Shown: piece after piece, positions 33,400 to 43,911 of the stretch
Position numbering within the stretch: the stretch's first letter is position 1
Layout of the letters: each line of letters starts with the position of its first letter
Assembly: GCA_052174455.1 (NCBI GenBank)
Contig: JBQMRP010000071.1
Location: forward strand, 186,001 to 250,000
Source: Arsenophonus sp052174455
GTDB taxonomy: Bacteria; Pseudomonadota; Gammaproteobacteria; Enterobacterales; Enterobacteriaceae
DNA: 64,000 nt
Direction: 5' to 3'
Position numbers and translations under genes: made by a program
The notes under the pieces: generated by a model
Told to the model about the DNA's origin: nothing
The model's input: the letters and a program-made list of their open reading frames with translations, nothing else
The model's database searches: none

Positions 33400-33777
33400 A
33401 GGTATGGTTTTTTTGAATAATTCAGGTTTAACTTTGAACTAATTTTTTATAGACGCAATGAATTTTTACTACTAATACTAATTTTAAGTAATTTCTGATT
33501 ATACAGCAAGCATATAGATGTAGAGTAATTTTCAAGCTTTTGATCATCATTAAAATGATGATTTTTCAGCTTATTTTCTATAATATTCTCATTATATTTT
33601 TCAACCATACCATTTATTTGAGGATGTATATTCAGGATAAAATTGGTATGCTAACCAAGCTTTGTATAGAAACAGTCGAATGTATCTTCTCCAGTAGCTA
33701 ATTATTTTAGAGACCAAAATATGGTCTGTAAATTCTTTGTTGTTGTTTATAAATGCAGGATAGATAGTTATCGATTC
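33400..33777 (-). mobile_element. IS481-like remnant (3' part)
   Basis: Shares the element end (ATGGTTTTTTTGAATAATTC) and the following integrase C-terminal region with the copies at 19284 and 36468. It is cut off at about 33777, where an IS256 tail begins. Confidence 0.6.
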
Positions 33778-34023
33778 GAAATTATTAGGAAATCTGTTGT
33801 ATAACCAGTCAGGATCTTCTTCAATCTAATCCTTCATGAATCTCTTCTTCATCCTTAAAATTTAACGTTGTTTACCACTAGTGTCAGCAGATTAACTCCA
33901 TTGGACAATTCGGTTTCAGCTTTTCTGAGCAGACGGCAGCAGCTTAAATACTATTAAAAGAATTGTTCTTCTCGAACTATAGTGCTTCGCGCGTCAACTT
34001 CATATCCCTCACTGTCAATAAAG
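33778..34023 (-). mobile_element. IS256-family fragment (right-end part)
   Basis: About 246 bases of the right end in minus orientation, stopping exactly at the left end of the next, oppositely oriented IS256 copy. This is the same arrangement as at 17945-18348 but with a different break point. Confidence 0.75.
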
Positions 34024-35434
34024 GAGTTGTACTTATTTTAGTGTATAGATTTTCGAAGATACTGACAGATCCTGTTGATTAATTTTATAAATTATTACAA
34101 TAATAGAGAGATGATATGCCATGAAAATCTTACCCTCTACAAGTATATGCGAAACAAAATATTACCTTGTAATCCTTTGCATGAACGCATAGATAATAGT
34201 GTCAGTAAGCTCATAGACACCACTGTTAAGGCGGAGCTCGAAGACATATTCTAGATAAAATGTAAACACTATTTATCAACGAGCGTCATGGCTGTCATCT
34301 GTAACAATTATGTGCCACAGCGAACCCATGTAGGCTGGTATTAGCAATATTGAGATTAAAAGTATCGAAAATTAAAGAAATCGTAACAACAACGAAATAT
34401 GCTTACAGCTCATTGCTACTGTCTTATCTGAAGCGTGTAAAAGCAGTAAAGAGTTGCTACTATGGGTCGTATACCCGGCCAAGTATATCCATCGGTGATT
34501 TTTACGAACCCCTTGATCCGCTTCTCAACAAAAAATCACATACTCTCTGGAAGTACCACTTATCAGTAGACTGAAACAGAAATAGCTTGAATAGTATAGA
34601 AAATAGTAACTCTGCTATTTAAGCGATATATACTATCTTTAATTCTTTGTGACGATAAGGTATGATGCCCCGCCTGTTAGGCAAGCTGATCGCTTTTACC
34701 ATCTGGTTAAAGTGGCAACGGGGGGAGGAACTTCCCGTATGGATATAAGAAGATCGTTACAGTAGAAAATGGTTATTAAAAATCAGAAGCAAACTGATCT
34801 AATATTCTTGATGAGCCTGTGAGCACGTTTACTTAAACATGCCTCAAAGATTCGCTACGGAAGATGGGGTGTCCTTAGTTTTAGAATGTAATAGCAAATT
34901 TCCGAGCATGTAGCGCCAATGACATTAACTACATAAAATAGCTAATATACTAGCTTCACTCCTAAAGAGATAGAGTCGAAAGTTGAAGGCTGATCTGCGT
35001 GAGGAAGCTATAAGTTAGGAAAGAATCACGATGCGGTTAATAAATCCTTTGATGGTTTGTTAGCAAGGTTTTAACGTATCCTGCAGCAATTGAAGAAGTT
35101 GTAAAAAGATCAAGAATAATTGTTAGTATTCTACGACTTACGTCAGCGCACTGGGCATAAATAAAAACAAGGAATCTAATTTGAATATCGGTTTTTACGC
35201 AATAGTATAAGGCTATGAAGCTGATACACCCTAAGCATTGTGGTTTGAGAAAAAACATTTTAATGGCATTTAAACTGTACTGTCTACTAAAAAACTGAAA
35301 CTGACTAAATGGATTTATGATCTTGTACTGATACTGGTGCTAAACAATATTCAATTTAAGGATGCAAAATATATTCATGAAGCATAAGAGTGAATCATAG
35401 CCCGATCATCATATGGTAGATCTATTAATAACTC
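34024..35434 (+). mobile_element. IS256-family element, full-length but degenerate
   Basis: About 1.41 kb with left end GAGTTGTACTTATTTTAGTG and right end ...CTATTAATAACTC. Transposase pieces in order include NPLHERIDN near 34170, TLFINERHG near 34270, the NIEIKSIEN and NNEICLQLIATVL region near 34350-34430, GDFYEPLDPLL near 34493, EQALDPLI near 34690, and the C-terminal region near 35040-35180. Stops are frequent. Confidence 0.88.
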
Positions 35435-36467
35435 CATCCCTTATGAGCAGTAATATTCAGAATTAATTTATTTTAATTATTATAAAAATTAGATGATGAA
35501 GGTGGTTTTAAAGAGGGGCATACGATTTGACTGACGATACTTTAATCTATCATTTTAAAATGCGTAGATCTCTACCAGAAGTCATGATATCTGCATTGAA
35601 AAGATTAGAAGAAGATTTTAAAACAACTCTTTTACATGTTCGTGATATAATTAAAAATTAATTTGATAGAAATAATAAAGTGACATAGTAAACTGTTTTT
35701 CATTTTAAAATGATTATCACAGATTTTAATTCTTGATACGTTAATAGAAGTTAGATTCTACCATAATTCATGGATAATTGAGTTAAATAGTTATAAATGC
35801 TGTTTACCAGTTTGTAGATAAACAGTGTAAACATTACATTGTGAAATTTTAATCGAGAGGCGCGTTAGAGAGTTTGATTTAGATTCAAGAAGAACATAAT
35901 TTTATCTTGTCTTTAATATGAAGCAAAGTTATCAGTTCTTGCTACTTTATTTTTCGACGCGTAAACTGTATTGAATACAGAAGTTTTTGTACGCAATATT
36001 CCCGATTGTTGGAGGAAAATAATATGATGTTGATAACTTATTACAGTTGGAATAAGTAGGATGATTAATTGGACAAATATATTAAATAGAATAAGTTGGT
36101 ATCAGCACGATTTTTTGCCAACTATTGGAATTAATGAATATTTAATTACTCCTAATAATATTTTAACTAATACTCTTTCCTTCCTAGCCAAGGAAGGGCG
36201 GAGTTTTCTATTAGTTATTGATGAGCTTATTGTTGAAGTAAAAACGTTTGTTATACAACCGTATCGTTATCTTCAATTTACAGGATGATTGTCATTCTGC
36301 TAATATTTATAGCGAGATGGTCCTTTTATTTGTCAACTTTAATTATTTTTTTAATGGGATACAATACAAGATTTGTAGATGGTTTTAAACGGCTAACATT
36401 TGGAATAAACGAATTTAAATTAAATATTATTAGAACGTTATTTTTATAATAACTATTCTTACGGAAT
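35435..36467. other. unassigned decayed region with gene fragments
   Basis: The + strand has protein-like runs: LTDDTLIYHFKMRRSLPEVM continuing to SALKRLEEDFKTTLLH at about 35527-35660, and a 75-codon open frame at 36061-36288 (MINWTNILNRISWYQHDFLP...). I do not recognise either. The second has no usable Shine-Dalgarno site at its ATG; GGAGG at 36011-36015 precedes another ATG at 36024 that soon meets a stop. Probably remnants of one or two dead genes. Confidence 0.35.
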
Positions 36468-37535
36468 ACAATATGAGTTTTTAATAATTAAAATTTAATT
36501 TTTTTAATTAATTTTTCATAAACTGCAATGGAATTTTACTACCCAATATTGATTGGGGGTAATGCCTAATTATATAACAAAACATATTGATGCAAGATGT
36601 GATCAAAACGTTTGATTAGAATTGAAATAATGACTTTGCAACTCACTTCAGTGGACTCATTAAATCGCTCAATCATGATATTTGCTTGAGGATGGTTTGG
36701 CAGATTAAGTCAGTATTCTATTATATCAAGCTCTGTATATATATAATAGTCGAATTCTATTTTCAGTGTCTGAATATTTTTGTAAATTAAAAAGGTGATC
36801 TATAAGTTCTTTGTAATTATTTATAAGTACCCGATGGATAGAGATTGACATGCTTGGTTAAGATCAAGTAAGAAGAGTCGAGGATTGACTGCAATCTTAG
36901 ACTTATAAAGACAGATAAAATCCATCAAGTATCCCAATCTATGCCTATAAAAATAACGTCATGAAGTTTTCTTTTGCATGTCTGAAGATATTCATATCTA
37001 CGTGTAGATAAGCGTGACTCGTAGGTTTTAAATGCTTTATTCTTCGATTTCGTGTTTTTTCTCATTATTACTCAATTCTTCTTTTAAGTTTATGTAAACA
37101 TAAACAGTAATTTTAAGCTAGATAGAGATCAAGTATAGAATTCAGGAATTTGTATGGCCCCACCCTATCAGAAAATTTGGAGAGGAAGAAAAAATTTTTG
37201 CAGGAAAACACTAGGAATTCCTGAGAGGACAAAGCGCGTCGTTGGCAAATGATAGGAAATATGGTTCTGATCATTAACAACATCTTGTTTACACCCTTAA
37301 TAATGGTGAGTTTTGATATATTATAACGGTTAGTCAAATATACGTAGTCTCTTTGATTGCCTGAAGAAGTGGGACCTAATTTTAGATTTTGTAGTTCCCT
37401 AATGATGAAGGTTAAGCCTAATCATCATTATATATTACTTTTTCAACTATATCATCAGTAGCCATCTGACCATGAATCATGGATATACGACAGAGTGTTT
37501 ATATAATAATTCGGAACTAAATAAATATTTATAAC
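36468..37535 (-). mobile_element. IS481-like element, degenerate
   Basis: Near full length (about 1.07 kb), aligned along its whole length with 19284-20352. The best coding piece is the open segment at 37113-37337 on the minus strand (NRYNISKLTIIKGVNKML, helix-turn-helix region, then SDRVGPYKFLN, the family's R.GPxRI motif). The rest is broken. Confidence 0.6.
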
Positions 37536-37672
37536 ATGAAAATTATCACTAATTTAAAATAAAATAGCTCTCAGGATACGTGTTGTAATAAAATGAATTG
37601 ATACTCTGTCAAGATATTTTTATTATTTAAGTGTAAAACTATGTTTTTACCGGTAGTGAGTGTTAATGGTAA

Positions 37673-37960
37673 ATGGCTAAAAAGAGAAAAGATTTTTTTC
37701 TGGTTAAGATTAGGCTCTAAAAATGAAGCGAAAAAGAGACAGAGTAACAATTTGAATCGAGAATAAAAGACAATGCTGAAGAGGCTAACCGGATGTAATT
37801 AGAGACATTGCTTTAGTTTAGAAAAGCTGAAAATGTGCAACTTCAAGTAGCAGAAAAAGAAAATGCTTAATGCCAAACAGGAGATATTAAAGTCTTAGAA
37901 ATTATTTCATTAGTAAACAGACAACCACTTTGCAAAAATAGATAATAGGAAAAAGTACAG
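37673..37960 (+). pseudogene. ftsY: decayed 5' part of ftsY (acidic A domain)
   Basis: The original ftsY start can be recognised: MAKKRKDFF from ATG 37673, then, after a one-base frame change, WLRLGSKNEAKKRQSNNLNRE and a stop. The same opening, MAKxKKxFFSWLxxGxK, is typical of enteric FtsY. Further acidic pieces follow in other frames (NAEEANRM, KAENVQLQVAEKENA) before the intact part begins. About 290 bases remain where E. coli has about 590. This is the acidic, poorly conserved A domain; it no longer encodes a continuous protein with the downstream NG domain. Confidence 0.8.
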
Positions 37961-38908
37961 TTGATACAACAGACAAAAAAACTGGCAAAAGAGAATTTCT
38001 TTGTACGGTTAAGACAGGGATTATTAAAAACTCAGCAAAATATGGGTGTAGGTCTTATTAGCTTTTTTCGTGGTAAAAAAATTGATGATGAGCTATTTGA
38101 TGAGCTAGAAGAACAATTATTAGTTGCTGATGTAGGGCTAGAAACAACCAGAAAAATTATAGATAGTCTAACTGTTCAAGTTAATCGTAAAGAGTTGAAT
38201 AATGCTGCTATACTTTATAGCAAGTTGCGCGAAGAGATGGCAAAAATCTTATATGATGTTAATAAGCCATTGGTTATAGAAAACAAACTACCTTATGTAA
38301 TATTAATGGTTGGCATTAATGGGGTTGGTAAAACCACTACAATTGGAAAATTAGCTCACCAATATCAGATAAAAGGTAAATCGGTAATGTTAGCGGCTGG
38401 AGATACATTTAGGGCAGCAGCGATTGAACAATTACAAGCTTGGGGAAAGTATAACAATATTCCCGTTCTTGCTCAGCATACTGGCGCAGATCCTGCTTCA
38501 GTTATTTTTAATGCTATTCACTCAGCAAAAGCGAAGGAAATTGACGTATTGATTGCAGATACTGCTGGACGATTGCAAAACAAAGCGAATTTAATGAAAG
38601 AATTAAAAAAAATTGTTAGAGTTATGGAAAAACTTGATCAACAAGCACCTCATGAGGTGATGCTAATATTAGATGCAAGTTCTGGTCAAAATGCAATTAA
38701 TCAAGTTAAAATTTTTCATGAGGCAGTGAGTTTAACTGGTATTATTTTAACTAAATTTGATGGTACAGCTAAAGGTGGAGTAATTTTTGCTATTGCTGAT
38801 CAGTTTAAGATCCCAATTCGTTATATCGGGATTGGTGAAGGTGTTGATGATCTTCAGCCATTTGTAGCTAATGATTTCATTGAGTCGCTTTTTATTCGAG
38901 AATATTAA
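37961..38908 (+). CDS. ftsY: signal recognition particle receptor FtsY, NG domain only
   Basis: FtsY is the SRP receptor GTPase that docks ribosome-SRP complexes on the inner membrane. The open frame gives 315 residues from TTG 37961 (AGGA 10 bases upstream); no ATG is available in the right place. It starts KLAKENFFVRLRQGLLKTQQ, equal to the E. coli segment around Phe196, and so keeps the amphipathic membrane helix plus N and G domains. Motifs: GINGVGKTTT (118-126, P-loop), GDTFRAAAIEQL, DTAGR (200-204), TKFDGTAKGG (264-273; usual TKLDG), IGIGEGVDDLQPF. The acidic A domain is lost (E. coli protein 497 aa). ftsE follows 5 bases after the stop. Confidence 0.95.
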   Translation: MIQQTKKLAKENFFVRLRQGLLKTQQNMGVGLISFFRGKKIDDELFDELEEQLLVADVGLETTRKIIDSLTVQVNRKELNNAAILYSKLREEMAKILYDVNKPLVIENKLPYVILMVGINGVGKTTTIGKLAHQYQIKGKSVMLAAGDTFRAAAIEQLQAWGKYNNIPVLAQHTGADPASVIFNAIHSAKAKEIDVLIADTAGRLQNKANLMKELKKIVRVMEKLDQQAPHEVMLILDASSGQNAINQVKIFHEAVSLTGIILTKFDGTAKGGVIFAIADQFKIPIRYIGIGEGVDDLQPFVANDFIESLFIREY

Positions 38909-38913
38909 AATCA

Positions 38914-39579
38914 ATGATTCGTTTTGAACATGTCAGTAAAGCTTATCGTGGTGGCAAGCAAGCACTTCAGGGCATTGATTTTTATCTTTATCCTGGAGAA
39001 ATGGCATTTATTACGGGTTATTCTGGGGCGGGAAAAAGTACCTTATTAAAGTTAATTTGTGGTATTGAACGGCCAACTACTGGTCATATTTGGTTTGGTG
39101 GTCATCATATTAGTCGCTTAAAAAAACGAGAAGTTCCTTTTTTACGCCGACAGATAGGTATGATTTTTCAAAATCATAATTTACTATTTGATAGAAACGT
39201 ATATGACAATGTTTCTATGCCGTTGATTATTGCGGGTGTCAGCTTTGAAGATATTCGTCGCCGTGTTTCTGCTGCCTTAGATAAGGTCGGTTTATTTAAT
39301 AGAGCAAAAAGTTACCCAATTCAATTATCAGGTGGAGAGCAACAGCGAGTAGGTATAGCTCGCGCAATTGTTAATAAGCCTAGTGTATTGCTAGCAGATG
39401 AACCAACAGGTAATTTAGATGAAGAATTATCTAAAGAAATCATTCAATTATTTGAAGAATTCAATCAAGTTGGTGTAACAGTTTTGATAGCTACTCATAA
39501 TCTTGAGCTTATTACGCGTCGTCATTATTCTATTTTTACATTAAGTGAAGGAAAAATTATAGTAGGCCAGAATGGCTAA
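38914..39579 (+). CDS. ftsE: cell division ATP-binding protein FtsE
   Basis: FtsE is the ABC ATPase that works with FtsX to control septal peptidoglycan amidases through EnvC. The 221-residue protein is complete: Walker A GYSGAGKST (35-43), Q-loop Gln86, signature LSGGEQQ (138-144), Walker B SVLLADEP (157-164) and H-loop His195 (ATHN). The start is 5 bases after the ftsY stop. The stop (TAA 39577-39579) overlaps the original ftsX start (ATG 39572), as in enteric genomes, showing translational coupling. Confidence 0.98.
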   Translation: MIRFEHVSKAYRGGKQALQGIDFYLYPGEMAFITGYSGAGKSTLLKLICGIERPTTGHIWFGGHHISRLKKREVPFLRRQIGMIFQNHNLLFDRNVYDNVSMPLIIAGVSFEDIRRRVSAALDKVGLFNRAKSYPIQLSGGEQQRVGIARAIVNKPSVLLADEPTGNLDEELSKEIIQLFEEFNQVGVTVLIATHNLELITRRHYSIFTLSEGKIIVGQNG

Positions 39580-39618
39580 AAATCTATCTATAAAACAGCC
39601 AAAGTCAAGGGATTAAAA

Positions 39619-40530
39619 GTGGGGTGGCGACAGCAATGGCGCTATGCTTGGTTAAATACATTATCAGATATGTTGCGCCAGCCTTTGGCCACGCTTTTGA
39701 CAGTAGCTGTTATCGCGATAACGATAACACTGCCTAGTCTTTGTTATATTATTTGGAAAAATGTTTCACAAGCAGCACAACAATGGTATCCTACACCCCA
39801 ATTAACCGTTTATTTAGATAAATTATTGGATGAAAAAAGTGCTAAAGAGGTAGTCGCTGAACTTAGAGAATTAGATGATGTTAAAAGTATTAATTACCTA
39901 TCACGGGAAGAAGCTATGATTGAGTTCCGTAATTGGTCAGGATTTGATAGAGCCTTAGACTTATTAGAAGAAAATCCTTTACCAGCAGTAGCAATTATCA
40001 CGCCTAAAATTAATTTTCAAAATTCACAGTCATTGATAAATTTACGTAATAAAGTAGGTCAGTTATCTGGAATTGAAGATGTTCGCATGGACGATAGTTG
40101 GTTTATCCGTTTAGCCGCATTAACAGGCCTTATTGGAGAAATTGTAATACTAATTAGTATTTTAATGGTCATGGCGATGTTTTTAGTGATTGCTAATAGC
40201 ATAAGGCTAAATATTTTTGCCCGTAGAGATACTATTAATGTTATGAAATTGATTGGGGCGACAGATGGTTTTATTATGCGTCCATTCTTAAATGGGGGTA
40301 TTATATTGGGACTATTTGGCGCTTTGCTTTCGTTAATACTTTCTGCATTATTAGTATGGCGACTGACTGATATAGTTATAAAAGTAGTAGATTTATTTGG
40401 TATTACATTTCATATTCAAGGGTTTTTATGGGATGAGGTTTTATTAGTTATACTGGTTGCCGCGATGATTGGCTGGTTAGCGGCTTGGTTGGCTACAGAT
40501 CAACACTTAAGACGTTTAACGCCAGAGTGA
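39619..40530 (+). CDS. ftsX: cell division protein FtsX, shifted start
   Basis: FtsX is the membrane partner of FtsE, with four membrane segments and a periplasmic loop that binds EnvC. The open frame from GTG 39619 gives 303 residues: TM1 about 22-46, periplasmic loop to about 165 (YLSREEAMIEFRNWSGF, DEVRMDDSW-type motif as IEDVRMDDSWF), TM2 about 165-198, then TM3 and TM4, ending RRLTPE. The ancestral start is ATG 39572 inside the end of ftsE, but it meets a stop after 14 codons. Adding one A to the A-run at 39578-39582 would give MAKKSIYKTAKVKGLKVGWR in frame. Either translation restarts at this GTG (AAGGG 7 bases upstream) or slippage restores the frame. Residues lost are only the cytoplasmic tail. 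Confidence 0.93.
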   Translation: MGWRQQWRYAWLNTLSDMLRQPLATLLTVAVIAITITLPSLCYIIWKNVSQAAQQWYPTPQLTVYLDKLLDEKSAKEVVAELRELDDVKSINYLSREEAMIEFRNWSGFDRALDLLEENPLPAVAIITPKINFQNSQSLINLRNKVGQLSGIEDVRMDDSWFIRLAALTGLIGEIVILISILMVMAMFLVIANSIRLNIFARRDTINVMKLIGATDGFIMRPFLNGGIILGLFGALLSLILSALLVWRLTDIVIKVVDLFGITFHIQGFLWDEVLLVILVAAMIGWLAAWLATDQHLRRLTPE

Positions 40531-40576
40531 TTTTTCTTTGCAAAGAAAAGTGATTTTGGTAATTAATATTAAACAT

Positions 40577-40596
40577 AGCGCACTATGATGTGCGCT
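40577..40596 (+). terminator. terminator after ftsX
   Basis: AGCGCAC and GTGCGCT form a perfect 7-bp GC-rich stem with a 6-base loop followed by TT, 46 bases after the ftsX stop. rpoH, the enteric neighbour, is not found downstream. Confidence 0.65.
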
Positions 40597-40678
40597 TTAA
40601 GGTATGAGGTTCGCTACTTCAGGAATGTTCATGATCTAAGTACCGCTCTATACTTTGCGTATGTTAATTTTTAGTGAT

Positions 40679-41328
40679 GTTAGTAAAGATTCCTTGCTTT
40701 ACTTATAGAGCAATTTGTATAGTCACCTTTATGTTTCAATTGTTGTACTTTTAAATAATCTTTCTCTGGACTAGAGAAAGAGATGAATAAACGACCATAC
40801 ATATTTATGATGTATGCTATTCAGAGCTATCTTTTTAATCGGTTGATATAATTATTCACGTTTTAAATATAGAATTCCTATCAATAATTCTCTTAAATTA
40901 CCTAGCCTTATTAAGGGATGGTGAGTAACTTCATATCTGCTGGCAAAAATTTGGTGCTATTTAGCTCCATCCAAGTAAAAGATAGACTATTTATTAATAA
41001 TTAGCTCAAGAAAATGGCTAACACATATTCTGTATTAAGCTCTTCAAGAGTTTCATTGCTTATATAACTATCTTAATCTTGGGATATTGACCGCGATTCG
41101 TTCTTTATACTCTATAATCTCCTAATTTCCCGTGTTTTCTAGCTTTCTTATCTGAAATATACGCTTCCCTTTAAAAGATTCAGAGAAAAATGTTTCATTA
41201 ACTTTAATAATATCAGTTAGACATTTATTGACTCTGTCTCTGTTGAAACAAGGAAGCAGTGACGCCATTAAACGCTGTTTCAAATCAATCCCTATTTGTT
41301 TAGTTAGGTTAGTTCTCGTAAATTCAAG
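40679..41328 (-). mobile_element. IS1595-family remnant, 5' end lost
   Basis: Starts with the element end GTTAGTAAAGATTCCTTGC. The minus strand contains a 69-codon open piece at 41122-41331: DLKQRLMASLL, INKCLTDIIKVNETFFSESF and GKRIFQIRKLENTG. This is the family pattern DETFFLESFKGKRxLPRKxRKRG, with the first catalytic Asp replaced by Asn. Downstream pieces include YLDGAKxHxIFA and the NVNNYINRLKR motif. It is cut at 41329 by an IS256 left end, so the zinc-ribbon part is missing. Confidence 0.78.
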
Positions 41329-42728
41329 CATTTATACTCATTTCTTGTGTATAAAATTTCAGAGATGCTTACTCTGCTGATTGATTTCATGGATGATGTT
41401 AACAATAGAGGATGATATGTCATAATAATTCTACTCTACAGCAGCTATCTACGAAACTAGACATTACCTGTTATTTCTTTACATGAATTCATTTATAATT
41501 CTGACAGAAATCTGACAACATCGCTGTTGAGACTAATTTCAAAACCATACTATAACAACATACTTGACGCTGACTTATCAATGAGGTCAGGTGCTGTCAT
41601 TCCTAACGGTTATTTGCCGCAGCAAAACTTAATGTGGATGGGTATTGACGATGTTAAAAATAAAAGTACCTAAAATCTAGGAATCGCAGTGACAACAGAA
41701 TACCTTTAGCATCTTATTGTTGCCGCTTTATCTGAAGCACGAAAAAAAAATCCTTAAAGCGTTTTACTACCATGACTTTGTACCTGCAAAGGTATGGGGC
41801 AACCCGTTATTTTCACAAAGCTCTAGGCACTTATCAATAAAAAGCACATTCTCTTCATTCAGGCACCTAATCAGCAGATTAAAACAGCAATAGCTTGAAG
41901 AGTATAAGACAATAAGAGCATAGATAATACTATTTGTGTGATTTAACTGATATACTTATGTTTATTTCTTAATTGATAGCATAGAAACTGACCTGTTAGG
42001 GACGCTGATCGCCATAGTTTACTGCTTCATTTATTGACATCACTGCCATTGGACGTGTAAGGAGATGGTTGCAGATGAAAATGCTTAATAGAGAATAAGA
42101 GGCAAACTAGAAATAACTTTTCAATGACTAGCAATCGCATTCTTTAAGTATATTCCCAAGCTTATTATGGACGCCTATATCCTTATTTTGAATGCAATGG
42201 CAAAGATATTTCTAGATGCGCACCGCCAATATTGGTGGGTGCATAAAATAACTGATGTGCTGAGTTCATTTTCCAAAGGTATCTAAGAGAAAGTTAAAAG
42301 TGAGCTGCTAGAACTTTGCTAGCAGAGAGTCGCAATGGTGCTAATAAAGTTTTTATGCTTTCTTAGTAAGGTTTTTAGTGAATATCATCCAGCGATGATA
42401 GAGGTTAGATAAAAATTAAAAGAATACCTGACATTCTGCGCCTTCCCGTCAGCGCACTGGGTGTCATAAGAAAATGAAGAATCAGATTGAATCAGCTTTA
42501 TGACAGTAAACCTATGAAGCTGATGCGTAAAGCACTATAGTTTGTAAAAACAACCCTAATGGTATTTAAGTTGCTTCTGTTTACTCAGAAAATCTGGAAC
42601 CGATCAGGGATTTAATCTACTGGAAGTCTGATGATAAACAACATCCAATTTAAGGATGAAGAGCAGATTCACAAAGCATAAGAGTGAAACGTAGCCAGAC
42701 CATCATACAGTAAATTTTCTAATAACTC
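41329..42728 (+). mobile_element. IS256-family element, full-length but degenerate
   Basis: About 1.40 kb. Left end CATTTATACTCATTTCTTGT and right end ...TTCTAATAACTC. Coding pieces include DITCYFFT..EFIYN near 41460, INEVRCCHS..NGYLPQQNLMWMGIDDV near 41580-41660, the HKALGTYQ region near 41815, and AKLLARRVAMVLIKFLCFLSKV near 42310. It is inserted into the 5' part of an IS1595 copy. Confidence 0.88.
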
Positions 42729-43911
42729 ATTAGCTAATGTGTTAATTAGTTGTTTACAATAAATAATTTCTAAAGGAAGAGGATTGTTCATAAATTATGT
42801 TTAGTAGCAAAATAGAATAATGTTACTATTTATATGTATAAGAAAATGACTTACTAAGAGTTATATCCGGAAAATATTTTATATATTAAACTATTAATTG
42901 ATGTTTAAGCGTTTGAGTAATTAATGCAATTAATTTTATGATACCGATATTTATCTTTTTAAGAATTAATCTTATTAATTTATTTTTATAATCTATTGAT
43001 ATTAGTGAGTTTTTAAAATTGTTAGATTAATAAAAGTTAATTTATATCTATATTTTGAAACATCTTATTTTACTTGTAATTTTGCAGATTATTAAATTGT
43101 AATCTATTATGTTATTAATTTCATATGTTATGAACAAACTTTAAATTAAATTACTATTTTTTTACTTTTTTATTCTATTATAAATTGATTTCAAGGAGTT
43201 TTATGGCCAAAACTTTTTGGCAATAGCCACCCATTACTTTGGTTAAAAGTGTCATTTGTTACAAGTTTATTATCACTAATAATATATAGTAGTATTTTAT
43301 TGTCAAGTTTATATCCAATGAATTGCTTTTCCAGCTCAGTTAAAATTTCTCCTGCCGGAGTTGGTTAGATTAATAAAATGACTCCAATGAAAGAACAGAT
43401 TATTGTAGCTGCATTAGATAATCGATTTATTTTCGTTTAGGAATGCAAATCGAGCAACAGCAGTTAATGTCTCTTTTCCAAGGTATAAATAATGATCAAG
43501 AAAAGATAGTTATCTATGGTATTGAGAAGAGGAAAGTTAAACGAATTGAAATCATGGATGAAGATATTAAAACAGTATGGGAGACGCAAATAGGAACATT
43601 ATTTTCACAAATCTATTAAAATGCAGTTCAAGGCCCTATCATTCTGATTTAAATCAAATTAATGGGTTAACCATTAATTGTGTTTCTCCTTAATCCACTC
43701 ATATTACTTATTGTTTTACTGGAAAATGGAATGGTCCTAAAAATTTAGTGCCATCAAATAACGTTTTGCTACTTGGGAAGTAAGTGGTATTATTTGATCT
43801 GCACAAAAATGATTTAATTTAGTATTAATTATTTTAATAAATGACATAAAGTTAAATTGCTAAATTCCTTAATCAAGGTGGCATGTTATAAGTTTATAAT
43901 AAGAATTATAA
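42729..43911 (+). pseudogene. unrecognised pseudogene (start at 43203)
   Basis: A clear start signal, AAGGAG 4 bases before ATG 43203, opens a dead gene that can be followed in shifting frames to about 43860. The early part gives a hydrophobic segment (VSFVTSLLSLIIYSSILLSS in the second frame), suggesting a membrane anchor. Later parts are polar: MSLFQGINNDQEKIVIYGIE and RVNGLTIN/CFTGKWNGPKNLVPS-like. At least four stops or frame changes occur. I do not recognise the family; 42729-43202 upstream is AT-rich with nothing assignable. Confidence 0.45.
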
